DNA of 64,000 nucleotides from Candidatus Gastranaerophilales bacterium (GCA_944324395.1 CALUWC010000001.1:1-64000); one strand, 5' to 3'; numbered from the stretch's first letter, positions 9,672 through 19,113 are shown. Numbers and translations are program-made. The notes: generated by a model from the letters alone, not told the origin.

Positions 9672-10874
9672 ATGAAAAAATCAATTAAAGATCTTGGTGA
9701 CATCAAAGGAAAAAGAGCATTAGTAAGAGTAGATGTTAATGTTCCTTTAGATGCAGACAAAAATGTAACAGATGATACAAGAATTCAGGCTATTTTGCCT
9801 ACAGTTAATTATTTGAAAGATAAAGGTGCGAAAATCATTTTAATGGCACACTTAGGCAGACCAAAAGGTGAATGGAATATGGAATTTTCACTTGAACCTG
9901 TTGCTAAATATATGTCTAAAGTTTTAGGCGAAGATGTATTATTTGTAAAATCTCCTGTAGGTCAAGGTGCGGATAAAGAATTAGAAGCATTAAAAGACGG
10001 TCAGGTTGCATTGCTGGAAAATATCAGATTCTATAAAGCTGAAGAAGCAAAAGATGATGATATGACATTTGCTAATGAACTTGCAAAATTGGGTGATTTT
10101 TATGTAAATGATGCATTTGGTGCTGCTCACAGAAAACATACTTCAACTGCCAAATTGGCTCATGTTTTAAAACCGGCTGTTGCAGGGTTATTAATGGAAA
10201 AAGAAATCAGATGCTTATCACAGGCATTGGATAATCCTACAAGACCGTTCACTGCAGTTGTAGGCGGAGCTAAAGTTTCTTCTAAAATCGGTGTTTTAGA
10301 AAATTTAATCGACAAAGTTGATAATTTAATTATCGGCGGCGGTATGGCTTATACTTTTGTAAAAGCTAACGGCGGTAAAATTGGTAACTCAATCTGTGAA
10401 GACGACCAAATTGATGTTGCAAAAGCTATTGAAAAGAAAGCTGCTGATAAAGGTGTAAAACTTGTTATGGCAACAGATGTGTTAGCTGCTGATGATTTTT
10501 CTGGCAACGGCAAAAATGAATTTGTAAAAATCAATGAAATTCCTGATGGCTTTGAAGGTGTTGATGCAGGTCCTGACTCAAGAAAAGCTTTTGCTCAGGT
10601 AATTAAAGATTCAAAAACAATTTTGATGAACGGTCCTGTCGGAGCATTTGAAAATCCTAAATTTGCTGAAGGTACAAAAGCTGTATTAGAAGCAATTGTT
10701 GAAGCTACAAAATCCGGTGCTGTATCAGTTATCGGCGGCGGTGATTCAGTTTCTGCAGCTAAGAAATTCTGCAAGGCTGAAGATTTCACTCACGTTTCAA
10801 CAGGCGGCGGTGCTTCTTTAGAATTTATCGAAGGTAAAGTATTGCCTGGCGTTGATGCTTTGGATGAAGCATAG
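9672..10874 (+). CDS. pgk: Phosphoglycerate kinase
   Basis: Cytoplasmic glycolytic enzyme converting 1,3-bisphosphoglycerate plus ADP to 3-phosphoglycerate plus ATP. The 400-residue protein has normal family length. Seen: RVDVNVPL near 18-25, HLGRPKG near 62-68, the KVSSKIGVLENL segment, and the C-terminal nucleotide-binding VIGGGDSV and STGGGASLEF motifs. The ATG at 9672 is chosen over an in-frame upstream start because AAGGAGA sits 8-10 bases before it and the protein then begins at the family's usual N-terminus. It stands as a single transcription unit between a near-consensus promoter and a strong terminator. Confidence 0.97.
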   Translation: MKKSIKDLGDIKGKRALVRVDVNVPLDADKNVTDDTRIQAILPTVNYLKDKGAKIILMAHLGRPKGEWNMEFSLEPVAKYMSKVLGEDVLFVKSPVGQGADKELEALKDGQVALLENIRFYKAEEAKDDDMTFANELAKLGDFYVNDAFGAAHRKHTSTAKLAHVLKPAVAGLLMEKEIRCLSQALDNPTRPFTAVVGGAKVSSKIGVLENLIDKVDNLIIGGGMAYTFVKANGGKIGNSICEDDQIDVAKAIEKKAADKGVKLVMATDVLAADDFSGNGKNEFVKINEIPDGFEGVDAGPDSRKAFAQVIKDSKTILMNGPVGAFENPKFAEGTKAVLEAIVEATKSGAVSVIGGGDSVSAAKKFCKAEDFTHVSTGGGASLEFIEGKVLPGVDALDEA

Positions 10875-10898
10875 AAATAAATTTTAAATTTAGACTGC

Positions 10899-10930
10899 AA
10901 AAAGCGGGATTATTTATAGCCCCGCTTTTT
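10899..10930 (+). terminator. Rho-independent terminator after pgk
   Basis: AAAAAGCGGG and CCCGCTTTTT pair over 10 bases around a 12-base loop, 24 bases after the pgk stop, with the T-run inside the 3' arm. Confidence 0.85.
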
Positions 10931-10998
10931 GTTAGCAAAAATTATTTTGTTTGTATTTATAATAAATGTATAAAAGATAAAAAGAGAAAATTAAATTG

Positions 10999-11595
10999 AT
11001 GCGAATAAATTTCACAGGTATAAAAAATGTAGGTTATGAAACAAGGCAATATTTTTATTATGTTAATAATCATGAGTCAGGTGATGAATTTGAAGAAGTT
11101 GAAGATGAACATTTCCTGAATTTGGAATTAACTGATGATAAGGACGGGAATGATTTATCAGAATTTAAGAAGATGATTAAAACAACAGATCTTAACTATT
11201 ATGATCACCCCGTTGACCCTGCAATGCTGAATATCGCAATTTCCAGAGATGTTGTAAGAGATTATCTGGGACAAACTATTGATTATCAGGTTTATATAAA
11301 TGAGGCGGATAAAGAACTTGTTATAAAGGATGAAAATTTGCCATTTTTCACTTACCTTGCAAAATTGATGAATAAAGTAAAAGACACTCCTGATAATAAA
11401 TTTAAATTAGAAGATGATTATCTATACAGCAAAGATGCGGCTGTATCAGTAATCATAGGAGAGGATTTGGAAGATACTTATGGAGAATCTTATCCTGATG
11501 CATTAAAAGAAATTTATTCTCCGCAAAAAATAAAAGCCGGAATTTCAGCAATGAATAATCTTATAAAAGATATGATGACAGATTATTTTAATTAG
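10999..11595 (+). CDS. Hypothetical protein with an N-terminal 'INFTG' leader
   Basis: A 198-residue acidic protein that I do not recognise. It opens MRINFTGIKN, placing the FTG motif at residues 5-7. The rest is rich in Asp/Glu (for example GDEFEEVEDEHF) and appears soluble, with no signal peptide or membrane segment. The ATG at 10999 is preferred to a TTG codon immediately before it. Upstream AAAAAGAGAAA may serve as a weak ribosome site. A separate weakly preceded gene (spmA) starts 45 bases later. Confidence 0.7.
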   Translation: MRINFTGIKNVGYETRQYFYYVNNHESGDEFEEVEDEHFLNLELTDDKDGNDLSEFKKMIKTTDLNYYDHPVDPAMLNIAISRDVVRDYLGQTIDYQVYINEADKELVIKDENLPFFTYLAKLMNKVKDTPDNKFKLEDDYLYSKDAAVSVIIGEDLEDTYGESYPDALKEIYSPQKIKAGISAMNNLIKDMMTDYFN

Positions 11596-11640
11596 TGATT
11601 AAAAATTGACCCCAGCTAAATTTAATGCCATAATTGGTTT

Positions 11641-12255
11641 ATGAATTATATTTTCTATTTTTTAATAGTAATTTCAATAGTTATTGGTGCAATAAATGGT
11701 AAATTGCAGGAGGTTGTGAATGCTGTAATGTCAGGAGCCGAACTATCTGTTAAAATAGCATTTTCGCTAATAGGTATTATGGCATTTTGGCTTGGCATAA
11801 TGCGTATTGCAGAAAAATCAGGACTTATAAAAATCATAGCTCAAATTATAAAACCGGTTACAAAACGTTTGTTTAATGAATTACCTCCCGATTCTCCTGT
11901 TATAGGGGACATAACAATGAATATTTCTGCAAGTGCTCTTGGATTATCCAATGCTGCAACACCTTTCGGTATAAAAGCTATGGAAAGACTGCAGCAATAT
12001 AACAAGGATAAATCAACCGCATCAAACTCTATGTGCTTATTTTTGGCAATGAATACCGCAGGGCTGCAATTGGTTCCAACAACAGTTTTGGCAATTCTTG
12101 TGGGTATCGGATATAAAAACCCTACAGAAATTATTGCACCTACAATATTGGTAACTTTGATTGCATTTACTTCTGCGATAATAATGGCAAAATTTGCCCA
12201 GAAATTTTGTCCTTGTAAACCTGTAAAGGAGGCAAATGATGGCAAAATTGCTTAA
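11641..12255 (+). CDS. spmA: SpmA-like nucleoside-recognition (Gate) domain membrane protein
   Basis: A 204-residue integral membrane protein matching spore maturation protein A. Seen: VMSGAELSVKIAFSLIGIMAFWLGIMRIAEKSG near 29-61, the PPDSPVIGDITMNISASALGLSNAATPFG stretch near 82-110, and NTAGLQLVPTT near 138-148, all highly typical of the SpmA/Gate family. In Bacillus SpmA and SpmB affect spore core dehydration; many non-sporulating bacteria also have the pair, probably as a transporter. It overlaps spmB by 17-20 bases, so the two are surely co-translated. No clear Shine-Dalgarno precedes the ATG. Confidence 0.85.
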   Translation: MNYIFYFLIVISIVIGAINGKLQEVVNAVMSGAELSVKIAFSLIGIMAFWLGIMRIAEKSGLIKIIAQIIKPVTKRLFNELPPDSPVIGDITMNISASALGLSNAATPFGIKAMERLQQYNKDKSTASNSMCLFLAMNTAGLQLVPTTVLAILVGIGYKNPTEIIAPTILVTLIAFTSAIIMAKFAQKFCPCKPVKEANDGKIA

Positions 12256-12772
12256 TTTAATTTCTTTATGGGCTTTACCTGTTATACTAATTGGAATTTT
12301 AACTTTCGGGCTAATTAAAAAAGTTCCGCTGTATGAAGAGTTTACGGAAGGAGCAAAAGAAGGGTTTAAAGTTTCTGTAAAAATTATACCGTATTTAGTG
12401 GCTATAATAGTTGGTATTTCAATGTTGAGGGCAAGCGGAGCTATAGATATACTTGCACATTTCATGTCGCCTGTATTGAACAAATTCAATGTTCCGGCAG
12501 ACGTATTACCTTTAATGATTGTAAGATCTTTATCAGGTTCTGGCGCGTTAGGAATATTTTCCGATATTGCAAATAATATGGGACCTGACTCTTATGCAAC
12601 AAAGCTTGCTGCAGTTATGGTTGGCAGCAGTGAAACAACATTCTATGTATTAGCCGTTTATTTCGGGGCTGTTGGCATAACAAAAATACGATATGCTTTA
12701 ATAGTCGGGCTGCTGGCTGATTTAATCGGGATTATCGCAGCAGTTTCGGTGTGTAATTTGATGTTTGCATAG
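12239..12772 (+). CDS. spmB: SpmB-like Gate domain membrane protein
   Basis: Partner of SpmA, about 177 residues with four to five hydrophobic helices. Seen: VSVKIIPYLVAIIVGISMLRASG near 45-67, PLMIVRSLSGSGALGIFSD near 93-111, and GSSETTFYVLAVYFGAVG near 128-145, all family signatures. Two adjacent ATG codons exist (12236 and 12239). AGGAGG at 12227-12232 is better spaced (6 bases) for 12239. Its 3' end overlaps a convergent zinc-ribbon gene by 41 bases. Confidence 0.85.
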   Translation: MAKLLNLISLWALPVILIGILTFGLIKKVPLYEEFTEGAKEGFKVSVKIIPYLVAIIVGISMLRASGAIDILAHFMSPVLNKFNVPADVLPLMIVRSLSGSGALGIFSDIANNMGPDSYATKLAAVMVGSSETTFYVLAVYFGAVGITKIRYALIVGLLADLIGIIAAVSVCNLMFA

Positions 12773-13103
12773 CCTCTTGCCAGCTTTGTGTATATTCCGT
12801 TATTTCATTTTTCATAATTTCTCTGACTAAGATTGCATAATTTATATTTATACAGTCGATTTTTTCAATTTCTTCAACAGTATAAGATTTGCTTCCGCAA
12901 TTATGACAAAAACTCTCATCAGGCACAACTTCTCCGTTTCTAATTGTTGCTCTTTGCTTCACACCGCAGCAGGCACATCTTGTAATATACCAGTGATTTT
13001 CTATTAATTCGCCGCAATCCGGACAATATCCTATATCTTCATCAAGAGGTACTTTATCGTGGGTACATTTTTTATTAAAATTAAATATCTCACTCCATTG
13101 CAT
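12732..13103 (-). CDS. Small zinc-ribbon protein
   Basis: A 123-residue hypothetical with three cysteine pairs: CPDCGEL (27-30), CACCG (43-46) and FCHNCGS (65-68), indicating at least one structural zinc site. Residues 1-12 have the pattern MQWSEIFNF. The C-terminal third is helical and polar. It overlaps the 3' end of spmB on the opposite strand by 41 bases. No Shine-Dalgarno is visible. The cysteine spacing is too ordered to be a shadow frame, but the function is unknown. Confidence 0.65.
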   Translation of the reverse strand: MQWSEIFNFNKKCTHDKVPLDEDIGYCPDCGELIENHWYITRCACCGVKQRATIRNGEVVPDESFCHNCGSKSYTVEEIEKIDCININYAILVREIMKNEITEYTQSWQEAMQTSNYTPKLLR

Positions 13104-13261
13104 ATTTATATATATAATTATAATTTACTCTTAGTCAATTTGTTTTGCATATCATATTTTATAATTGTTAACAAATGTAACAGATTATATTAACTTTGAA
13201 ATCGCTCTCTATAAAAATACTTTATATATTTAAGAGAGATAAAAAATAAGAGGACAGAGTT

Positions 13262-13660
13262 ATGGCTATTTCAAATTTACAAGAAAAATTGTTATTCTAC
13301 ACCCAGCAAAAAAGCAGAATTAGTATGCAGTTATCTGATGTTCAGATGAAACAGTTATCTGCTACAAAACAATCTGCAACTGCACAACAAGAATATAATG
13401 CTAAATTAAGTGCATTATATTACGATGAAGAATTCGGATATGGTACAGATGAATATTCTCAATTACTTCTGGAACTTCAAAATGATCACGAGTTTGAACT
13501 TGCAAACATCAATTCCTGGGAGTCCCAATTGGATATAGAAAAAGAAAATTTAGAAACTCAATTAAATGAAATTCAGGCTTATGAAAATACATGGCAGAAA
13601 TTATTGTTAACCGCTATCAAAAATGACTTTGTATACGGAGGAATAAGCGGCGGTAAATAA
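13262..13660 (+). CDS. Hypothetical coiled-coil protein
   Basis: A 132-residue protein rich in Gln, Leu, Glu and Ser. Residues 5-45 and 66-120 show heptad-like patterns separated by a tyrosine-rich break (YYDEEFGYGTDEY, near 52-64), suggesting an antiparallel helical hairpin. It ends in a glycine-rich tail (YGGISGGK). AGAGGACAG precedes the ATG by 5-11 bases. It is monocistronic and followed by a strong hairpin. I do not recognise the family; small cell-surface or secretion-system helical proteins look similar, but there is no support from neighbours. Confidence 0.7.
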   Translation: MAISNLQEKLLFYTQQKSRISMQLSDVQMKQLSATKQSATAQQEYNAKLSALYYDEEFGYGTDEYSQLLLELQNDHEFELANINSWESQLDIEKENLETQLNEIQAYENTWQKLLLTAIKNDFVYGGISGGK

Positions 13661-13696
13661 TAATAATCATAGCTAACTCTTTTTTCAATATAATAT

Positions 13697-13724
13697 GGGA
13701 GCCGAGGCTTTTGCCCCGGCTCCC
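13697..13724. terminator. Strong hairpin between converging genes (fusA terminator)
   Basis: GGGAGCCG and CGGCTCCC frame an inner GGC/GCC stem with a TTTT loop, 36 bases after the plus-strand gene and 27 bases after the fusA stop on the minus strand. It probably serves both; the plus side has AAGTTTTAT, the minus side lacks a clear T-run. Confidence 0.7.
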
Positions 13725-13750
13725 AAGTTTTATAAATTATTATTATCAGA

Positions 13751-15841
13751 CTAAGCTTTTGCAGCTCCTGATTTAGAAATAATTTCGTCTTCGATATTCT
13801 TAGGAACTTGTTCATAACATTTAAATTCCATAGAGAATGTACCACGACCCTGAGTATTAGATCTCAAGTCAGTAGCGTAACCGAACATATTAGCTAACGG
13901 AACGATAGCTCTAACAATTACGTTACCTGTATTACCGATTGGCTCTTGACCTTCTACTCTGCCGCGTCTTCTTGAAATGTCACCGATGATAGTTCCTGTG
14001 AATTCATCAGGAATTTCAACTTCAACTTTCATCATAGGTTCAAGAATACAAGGTTGAGCTTTTTTAGTCCCTTCCTTGATAGCCATAGAACCGGCAATTT
14101 TGAATGCCATTTCTGAAGAGTCGACTTCGTGATATGAACCGTCGTAAAGTTCAACTTTAACGTCAATCATAGGATATCCGGCTAAAATACCGCCTTCCAA
14201 TGCTTCTTCCATACCTTTTCTTGCAGGTTCAATATATTCTTTAGGAATAGCACCGCCGACGATTTTATTTTCAAATACAAATCCTGCATTTTCTTCTGCC
14301 GGAGAAATTCTGATTTTAACGTGACCGTATTGACCTTTACCACCTGACTGACGAGCGAATTTAGAATCTTGATCAGCTGTTCCTCTGATTGTTTCTCTGT
14401 ATGCAACCTGAGGTTTACCGATGTTAGCTTCAACTTTAAATTCTCTCAACAGACGGTCAACAATAATATCAAGGTGAAGTTCACCCATACCTGAAATAAT
14501 TGTTTGACCTGTTTCTTCATCTGATTTAACTCTGAATGAAGGATCTTCTTCTGCAAGTTTTTGAAGAGCAATACCCATTTTATCCTGGTCTGCTTTTGTT
14601 TTTGGTTCAATAGCAACAGAAATAACCGGTTCAGGGAATGTCATTTTTTCCAGAATAATTGGAGCTTTTTCGTCACATAATGTGTCACCTGTAGTTGTAT
14701 CTTTCAATCCAACAGCCGCACAAATGTCACCTGCATAAACTTCAGATTCTTCAAGTCTTTGGTCAGCATACATACGAACAAGTCTTGAAATACGTTCTTT
14801 TTTGCCGTTTGTAGCATTTAATACATAAGAACCTGATGTGATTTTTCCTGAGTAAACTCTCAAGAATGTTAAACGACCAACAAACGGGTCAGTCATAACT
14901 TTGAATGCCAGAGCAGAGAACGGTTCTTCATCAGAAGAATGTCTTTCTGTTTTTGTACCGTCTTCTAATTCACCTTCGATAGCCTTAACATCAAGCGGTG
15001 ATGGCATATAATCAACAACATTGTTCAATAACAGCTGAACACCTTTGTTTTTGAAAGCTGTACCGCAGCATACAGGAACAATTTTATTGTTGCAGACAGC
15101 TTTTCTCAAAACTTTTTTCAATTCTTCAACTGTAATTGAATCCGGATCTTCAAAATATTTTTCCATTAGAGTATCATCTTCTGATGCAATAGCTTCTACC
15201 ATAGCATCACGATATTGTTTAGCTTTTTCTGCCATATCTGCAGGAACTTCTTCTTCTCTAATATCAGTACCAAGGTCATTAGTATAAATTTCAGCTTTCA
15301 TTGTCATTAAATCAATCAAACCTGTAAATTTATCTTCCGCACCGATAGGTAATTGGATAGGTACAGCATTAGCACCTAATCTGTTTTTAATTTGATCTAC
15401 TACTCTGTAGAAATCAGCACCGGTTCTATCCATTTTGTTAACGAAAACCATACGAGGAACTTCGTAACGGTTAGCTTGTCTCCAAACTGTTTCTGATTGA
15501 GATTGAACACCGCCTACAGCACAGAATACAGCTACAACACCGTCTAATACACGAAGAGAACGTTCGACTTCAATAGTAAAGTCAACGTGTCCCGGGGTAT
15601 CAATAATGTTAATCTGGTGGCCTTTCCAGGTTGCTGTTACTGCAGCTGACTGAATAGTAATACCACGTTCTCTTTCTTGTTCCATAAAGTCTGTTACAGC
15701 TGCACCATCGTGAACTTCACCGATTTTGTGAGTTTTACCTGTATAAAACAAGATACGTTCGGTAGTGGTTGTTTTACCGGCATCGATGTGGGCTGCAATA
15801 CCAATGTTTCTAATTTTTTCCAATGGAGTTTGTCTTGCCAT
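13751..15841 (-). CDS. fusA: Elongation factor G
   Basis: Translational GTPase driving ribosome translocation and, with ribosome recycling factor, subunit splitting. It is full length at 696 residues. Seen: P-loop AHIDAGKTT at 17-25, a [17 protein letters not shown] switch I region, DTPGH near 81-85 and NKMD near 135-138, then domains II-V ending with [18 protein letters not shown] sequence (here [16 protein letters not shown]). AAAGGAAAAAG lies just before the ATG. It is not beside rpsL, rpsG or tuf, unlike the common str operon, so it appears to be monocistronic here. Confidence 0.98.
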   Translation of the reverse strand: MARQTPLEKIRNIGIAAHIDAGKTTTTERILFYTGKTHKIGEVHDGAAVTDFMEQERERGITIQSAAVTATWKGHQINIIDTPGHVDFTIEVERSLRVLDGVVAVFCAVGGVQSQSETVWRQANRYEVPRMVFVNKMDRTGADFYRVVDQIKNRLGANAVPIQLPIGAEDKFTGLIDLMTMKAEIYTNDLGTDIREEEVPADMAEKAKQYRDAMVEAIASEDDTLMEKYFEDPDSITVEELKKVLRKAVCNNKIVPVCCGTAFKNKGVQLLLNNVVDYMPSPLDVKAIEGELEDGTKTERHSSDEEPFSALAFKVMTDPFVGRLTFLRVYSGKITSGSYVLNATNGKKERISRLVRMYADQRLEESEVYAGDICAAVGLKDTTTGDTLCDEKAPIILEKMTFPEPVISVAIEPKTKADQDKMGIALQKLAEEDPSFRVKSDEETGQTIISGMGELHLDIIVDRLLREFKVEANIGKPQVAYRETIRGTADQDSKFARQSGGKGQYGHVKIRISPAEENAGFVFENKIVGGAIPKEYIEPARKGMEEALEGGILAGYPMIDVKVELYDGSYHEVDSSEMAFKIAGSMAIKEGTKKAQPCILEPMMKVEVEIPDEFTGTIIGDISRRRGRVEGQEPIGNTGNVIVRAIVPLANMFGYATDLRSNTQGRGTFSMEFKCYEQVPKNIEDEIISKSGAAKA

Positions 15842-16002
15842 TTTTCTTTTTCCTTTTTCTATTTATATATGTACATCGCTATTTTATATTTAGCCTCATA
15901 AAAATTATCCCATAAACATGATAATTTTCAAATCAATACGATGATTTATGAATGTTTATTAAATTTATAATTTATAAATCTGTGCTAATAAAATATATTA
16001 TG

Positions 16003-16467
16003 ATAATGAAAAGCGAACAATAAATGTAATGCGAAACAATAACAAAAGCGAGTATTGTTTGAACGTCAAAATTGAAAAATATTGAAACAAGTTTAGAATA
16101 TAAGTGAGTTTACTCGCTGCAAGTTGAGCATATACAATTTATTAGTAAGCAAAAGCCCGGTTTCTCTTTCTTTGCTAAATTTCTTTCTCTTTGCCTGGCT
16201 AATTCAAAGAGAAAGAAATTTAGTGCGGGTTTGGGTACGCATAGTACCCGATGTGTAAAATGGACTAATATAAATTTTTTGTACGTTTCCGACGGGTCTT
16301 TCCCAGACGGGGGGAACTTTTGGTGTCAAAAGTTCCACAAAACCAAGCCCCGAACTTCGCTCATTAATCAATTGTAAAAGCTCAACTTTTGCGTGCATAA
16401 CTCGCATACGCTCAAACAAATGCACGCTTGATGTTGTTTCGCTTACATTGATTATTCGCTCTCGTTA
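16003..16467. repeat. Long imperfect palindromic element (about 460 bp) in the fusA upstream gap
   Basis: The gap 15842-16578 holds no convincing gene. The left arm (16003-16160) resembles the reverse complement of the right arm (16341-16467) nearly end to end. Matching blocks include AAATGTAATGCGAAACAA against CAATGTAAGCGAAACAA, GTATTGTTTGAACG against CATTTGTTTGAGCG, and AAGTTGAGCATATACAATT against AAGTTGAGCTTTTACAATT. The core has three local hairpins: AAATTTCTTTCTCTTTG with its exact complement (around 16178-16222), GGGTAC/GTACCC (16233-16249), and GGAACTTTTG/CAAAAGTTCC (16313-16336). It is visibly more G+C-rich than its surroundings. A MITE-like element or a structured RNA is likely. Confidence 0.7.
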
Positions 16468-16533
16468 GGGGCTGAAAGATTTTAACACATTATAATTTAT
16501 TTACATAATATATTTTATATTCATAACATCAGC

Positions 16534-16560
16534 AAAAAAGCTCCTTAACGGAGCTTTTTT
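16534..16560 (-). terminator. Terminator of the 16579-17130 gene
   Basis: AAAAAAGCTCC and GGAGCTTTTTT form a perfect 11-base-pair stem with a five-base loop. In the minus-strand transcript it lies 19 bases after the stop codon and carries its T-run. Confidence 0.85.
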
Positions 16561-16578
16561 GCTTTCATACTTATTTAT

Positions 16579-17130
16579 TTATACTTCAGTATCAATTCCA
16601 AATTTTGAGACTAAATCATCTACCATACCTGAAATTTTAGCTTTTTCAGCTTCTTCATAAGCTTTTTGGGCAGCTTCTTTTGCAGATTTCTGTTCAAGCA
16701 ATCTTATAGCTTCTGCAAATCTTCCGAGGTGATCTTCCGCTTTAATTCTTTGAGCAATTTCGGCTGCTTCTCCTTCTTTTAAGTCATCAATAACAATTGT
16801 TGCCTTAGTTCCTTTATTTGCAAAGTCTGAGTATACTGTATTTAAATTGAGAGATCTCGAATGGGGAGAAATATATGAGTCATCTACTGTAATGTAGTCT
16901 TTGTAGCCTGATTTTAGAAATTCTCTGGGTTTAGCAACATAACTTTTGTCGGTTACAAGTAAATCCCAGTGTTTGTAATCTTTCATTTCTTCTCCGATTG
17001 CACTTAATTTTTCTAAAGTTTTAGGACTTTGTCGTCTTAAGTAATCGGCTCCTTCTTTAGTGATTTTTACAGCCATACCGAATGATGTTGATTTAGGCTG
17101 CGGGCATTGAGGATTGTTGTTGATTTGCAT
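16579..17130 (-). CDS. Hypothetical protein with an N-terminal 'TSFG' leader
   Basis: A 183-residue protein of unknown function. A polar 14-residue N-terminus (Asn, Gln, Pro) leads into STSFGMAVKIT at residues 14-24, another of the shared leaders. The middle is a mixed alpha/beta region (GADYLRRQSPKTLEKLSAIG, then DLLVTDKSYVAKP, then ATIVIDDLKEGEAAEIAQRI). The C-terminal 50 residues are an Ala/Lys/Glu-rich helix. AAAGGAAA lies 6-13 bases before the ATG. It is monocistronic with its own terminator. Confidence 0.7.
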   Translation of the reverse strand: MQINNNPQCPQPKSTSFGMAVKITKEGADYLRRQSPKTLEKLSAIGEEMKDYKHWDLLVTDKSYVAKPREFLKSGYKDYITVDDSYISPHSRSLNLNTVYSDFANKGTKATIVIDDLKEGEAAEIAQRIKAEDHLGRFAEAIRLLEQKSAKEAAQKAYEEAEKAKISGMVDDLVSKFGIDTEV

Positions 17131-17177
17131 AGCTTTTCCTTTCCATTTTTAGTTCACGCTAAATTGTATATACACTA

Positions 17178-17216
17178 ATGAGCCTAAAAATAATAATTGC
17201 TTATTTTTAGGCTCAT
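17178..17216. terminator. Perfect 16-bp inverted repeat between convergent minus-strand units
   Basis: ATGAGCCTAAAAATAA and TTATTTTTAGGCTCAT pair perfectly around a 7-base loop, 27 bases downstream of the SDR stop on the minus strand. It probably terminates the tcdA-SDR transcript, although no T-run follows on that strand. Confidence 0.5.
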
Positions 17217-17242
17217 CTTAATAAAAATTAACAATATTTTAA

Positions 17243-17950
17243 TCAAATACCAACGGATAAACCGGCACAAATATTGATTGACTGTCCGGTTATTCCTTTG
17301 GCTGTATCTGATATCAGGTATTTTGCAAGACCTGCAATTTCTTCGGGTGTTACAAATCTTTTTTGCGGAATTGTTTCAATAATTTCATCTTGAGAAAACT
17401 CGCTTTTTTCAATTGAGAATTTCCCAAGCTCAGTATCAACCCAGCCCGGATTTATAGTATTAACGGTAATTCCATATTCTGCGAGTTCTAAACCTGCCGC
17501 TTTTGCAAGACCTATTAAACCTGCTTTAGTTGCTGAATAAATACTGGCATTGGCTTCCCCCATAACTCCTGAAATTGAACCAATATTTATTATTCTTCCG
17601 AAATTATTTCTTTTCATATAAGGTACGGCTCTATGAATAAGATATATCGGAGCTTTAAGATTCACTGCCAGCATGTGATTTAACTTATACATTTCGGTTT
17701 CGTCTATTCCATGATATGCGTATGCTCCGGCATTATTAACTAATACATCAATTTTATTTTCTTCAATAAAATTACCTATTTTAATTAAATCTGTTTCGTC
17801 AGCTAAATCTCCTACGCAATAATTTCCGAAGCCAAAAACCTGTAAGTCTGTTTCTGTTCTGGCGGTTACAAAAACTTTTCCTAGATCTTGTAATTCTGTT
17901 GCTATAACTTTTCCAATACCCCTTGAGGCTCCTGTTACTAAAATATTCAT
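17243..17950 (-). CDS. Short-chain dehydrogenase/reductase (FabG-like)
   Basis: Classical SDR oxidoreductase, 235 residues. Seen: cofactor motif TGASRGIG at 6-13, NNAG near 72-75, a catalytic serine in GSISG, the catalytic YSATK, and NTINPGWVDTELG. The short TGASRGIG form and lack of an obvious acidic residue after strand 2 (TARTE) would suit NADP(H). FabG (3-oxoacyl-ACP reductase) is the closest general type, but no fatty-acid genes flank it, so the substrate is open. The ATG shares one base with the end of the tcdA gene, so the two are translated together. Confidence 0.85.
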   Translation of the reverse strand: MNILVTGASRGIGKVIATELQDLGKVFVTARTETDLQVFGFGNYCVGDLADETDLIKIGNFIEENKIDVLVNNAGAYAYHGIDETEMYKLNHMLAVNLKAPIYLIHRAVPYMKRNNFGRIINIGSISGVMGEANASIYSATKAGLIGLAKAAGLELAEYGITVNTINPGWVDTELGKFSIEKSEFSQDEIIETIPQKRFVTPEEIAGLAKYLISDTAKGITGQSINICAGLSVGI

Positions 17951-18711
17951 TATTTAAACTCCTTTATTAAACTGTTTACTATATGATAAGCCATATAAAT
18001 TCCGGCAACGGGAGCAACAAACGGTGTAGATGACGGAATAATTTTATTAAATTCAATTTCAAGTCCGCTGTTTGTTATTATTTTTTCATTTTCAGTAATT
18101 TTATTTTGAACAAACGGTTTTTCTCTACTGGTTACAACTGTTATACCCTCGGTAATTCCGAGTTTCTTTAGTTGATATATAACATTTGACACAAACGGAG
18201 CATTCTTATTTTCTATATCTTTTATATCTGATATGTAAAGTTTTGTCGGGTCGATTCTGTTTCCTGCTCCCATTGAACTTATAACGGGTATGTTGTTTTT
18301 ATAACAATTTTCCAAAAGATTTATTTTTGATCTCATTGTATCTATTGCATCTGCAACATAATCGTATTTTTCATTTGTAAAATCAAAAATAATTTCTTCA
18401 TTATTATAAAAATCATCAATAACTCTAATATTGATATCAGGATTGATATCTTTTAATCTGTTTTTAAATAAATCAGTCTTTTTTTCTCCGATTGTTGAAT
18501 TAAGTGCAATAATCTGCCGGTTTATATTTGATTGAGAAACCTTGTCGAAATCAATAATTGTAAGATTCCCGATGCCGGCTCTTGCAAGAGTTTCCGCACA
18601 ATATCCGCCAACTCCGCCAAGCCCGAAAATCGCAATATTTTTTGTCTTTAAAGTATTTTGATTATCTTTTCCCCAGAATAAAGTATTTCTGTCAAAAATT
18701 TCGCTGCCCAT
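17950..18711 (-). CDS. tcdA: tRNA threonylcarbamoyladenosine dehydratase (TcdA/CsdL, ThiF family)
   Basis: E1-like ATP-dependent enzyme that cyclises t6A37 of tRNA to ct6A. Seen: adenylation motif GLGGVGGYCAETLARAGIG at about 31-49, DFDKVSQSNINRQ near 55-67, and SSMGAGNRIDPTKLYISDI near 146-164, which distinguishes TcdA from ThiF and MoeB. No CxxC zinc motifs are visible, again like TcdA. 253 residues is a normal length. It overlaps the SDR gene by one base. The leader lacks a Shine-Dalgarno. Confidence 0.85.
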   Translation of the reverse strand: MGSEIFDRNTLFWGKDNQNTLKTKNIAIFGLGGVGGYCAETLARAGIGNLTIIDFDKVSQSNINRQIIALNSTIGEKKTDLFKNRLKDINPDINIRVIDDFYNNEEIIFDFTNEKYDYVADAIDTMRSKINLLENCYKNNIPVISSMGAGNRIDPTKLYISDIKDIENKNAPFVSNVIYQLKKLGITEGITVVTSREKPFVQNKITENEKIITNSGLEIEFNKIIPSSTPFVAPVAGIYMAYHIVNSLIKEFK

Positions 18712-18734
18712 AAAATTATTTTAAAACAAAATTT

Positions 18735-19031
18735 TTATAAAGGTGTTTTTGTTAAAATTTTAATACTGTTATCTGTTTGCGGAATTGCTTTTTTTATTGA
18801 GTTATAGGATTGCAGATATATTTTTTCATAATTTGCTTTAAGAGTTAATGAATCTAAAGTTTTTTTATAGGTTTTATTTATTTCATTTTGGATATGACCT
18901 GTAAAATTTTCAATTTGTTTTTCCTGCTGATTTTTTCTTGCCGAAGCTCCCAGTGCGGCGGAGCCGCCTCCGACAACGGCTCCTGTTACAAAGAGTCCGC
19001 CTATCAAAGTTTTGATTTTCAAAATTTTCAT
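18735..19031 (-). CDS. Small hypothetical protein with an N-terminal hydrophobic segment
   Basis: A 98-residue protein. Residues 8-32 form a Gly/Ala/Val-rich hydrophobic stretch (IGGLFVTGAVVGGGSAALG) after MKILKIK, acting as either a signal anchor or a cleaved signal peptide (ALGASA). The rest is a Lys/Gln/Asn-rich helical domain. The ATG at 19031 is preferred to an upstream in-frame one because AGGAGAGAG lies 4-11 bases before it. It follows the secG terminator, so it probably has its own promoter. Function unknown. Confidence 0.6.
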   Translation of the reverse strand: MKILKIKTLIGGLFVTGAVVGGGSAALGASARKNQQEKQIENFTGHIQNEINKTYKKTLDSLTLKANYEKIYLQSYNSIKKAIPQTDNSIKILTKTPL

Positions 19032-19050
19032 AATCTCTCTCCTAACTAAA

Positions 19051-19080
19051 AACCCCACATTATTTAATTATTTGCGGGGT
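19051..19080 (-). terminator. Terminator after secG
   Basis: On the minus strand ACCCCGC and GTGGGGT pair around an AT-rich loop and are followed by TTTTT, 33 bases after the secG stop. Confidence 0.7.
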
Positions 19081-19113
19081 AAATTTAGTATTTAATTATT
19101 TATTCGGTTTGAG

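Noticed and set aside
16204..16425. Minus-strand 73-codon frame inside the palindromic element
   Set aside because: It lies inside the inverted repeat, lacks a ribosome site, and its composition follows the repeat rather than a protein fold.
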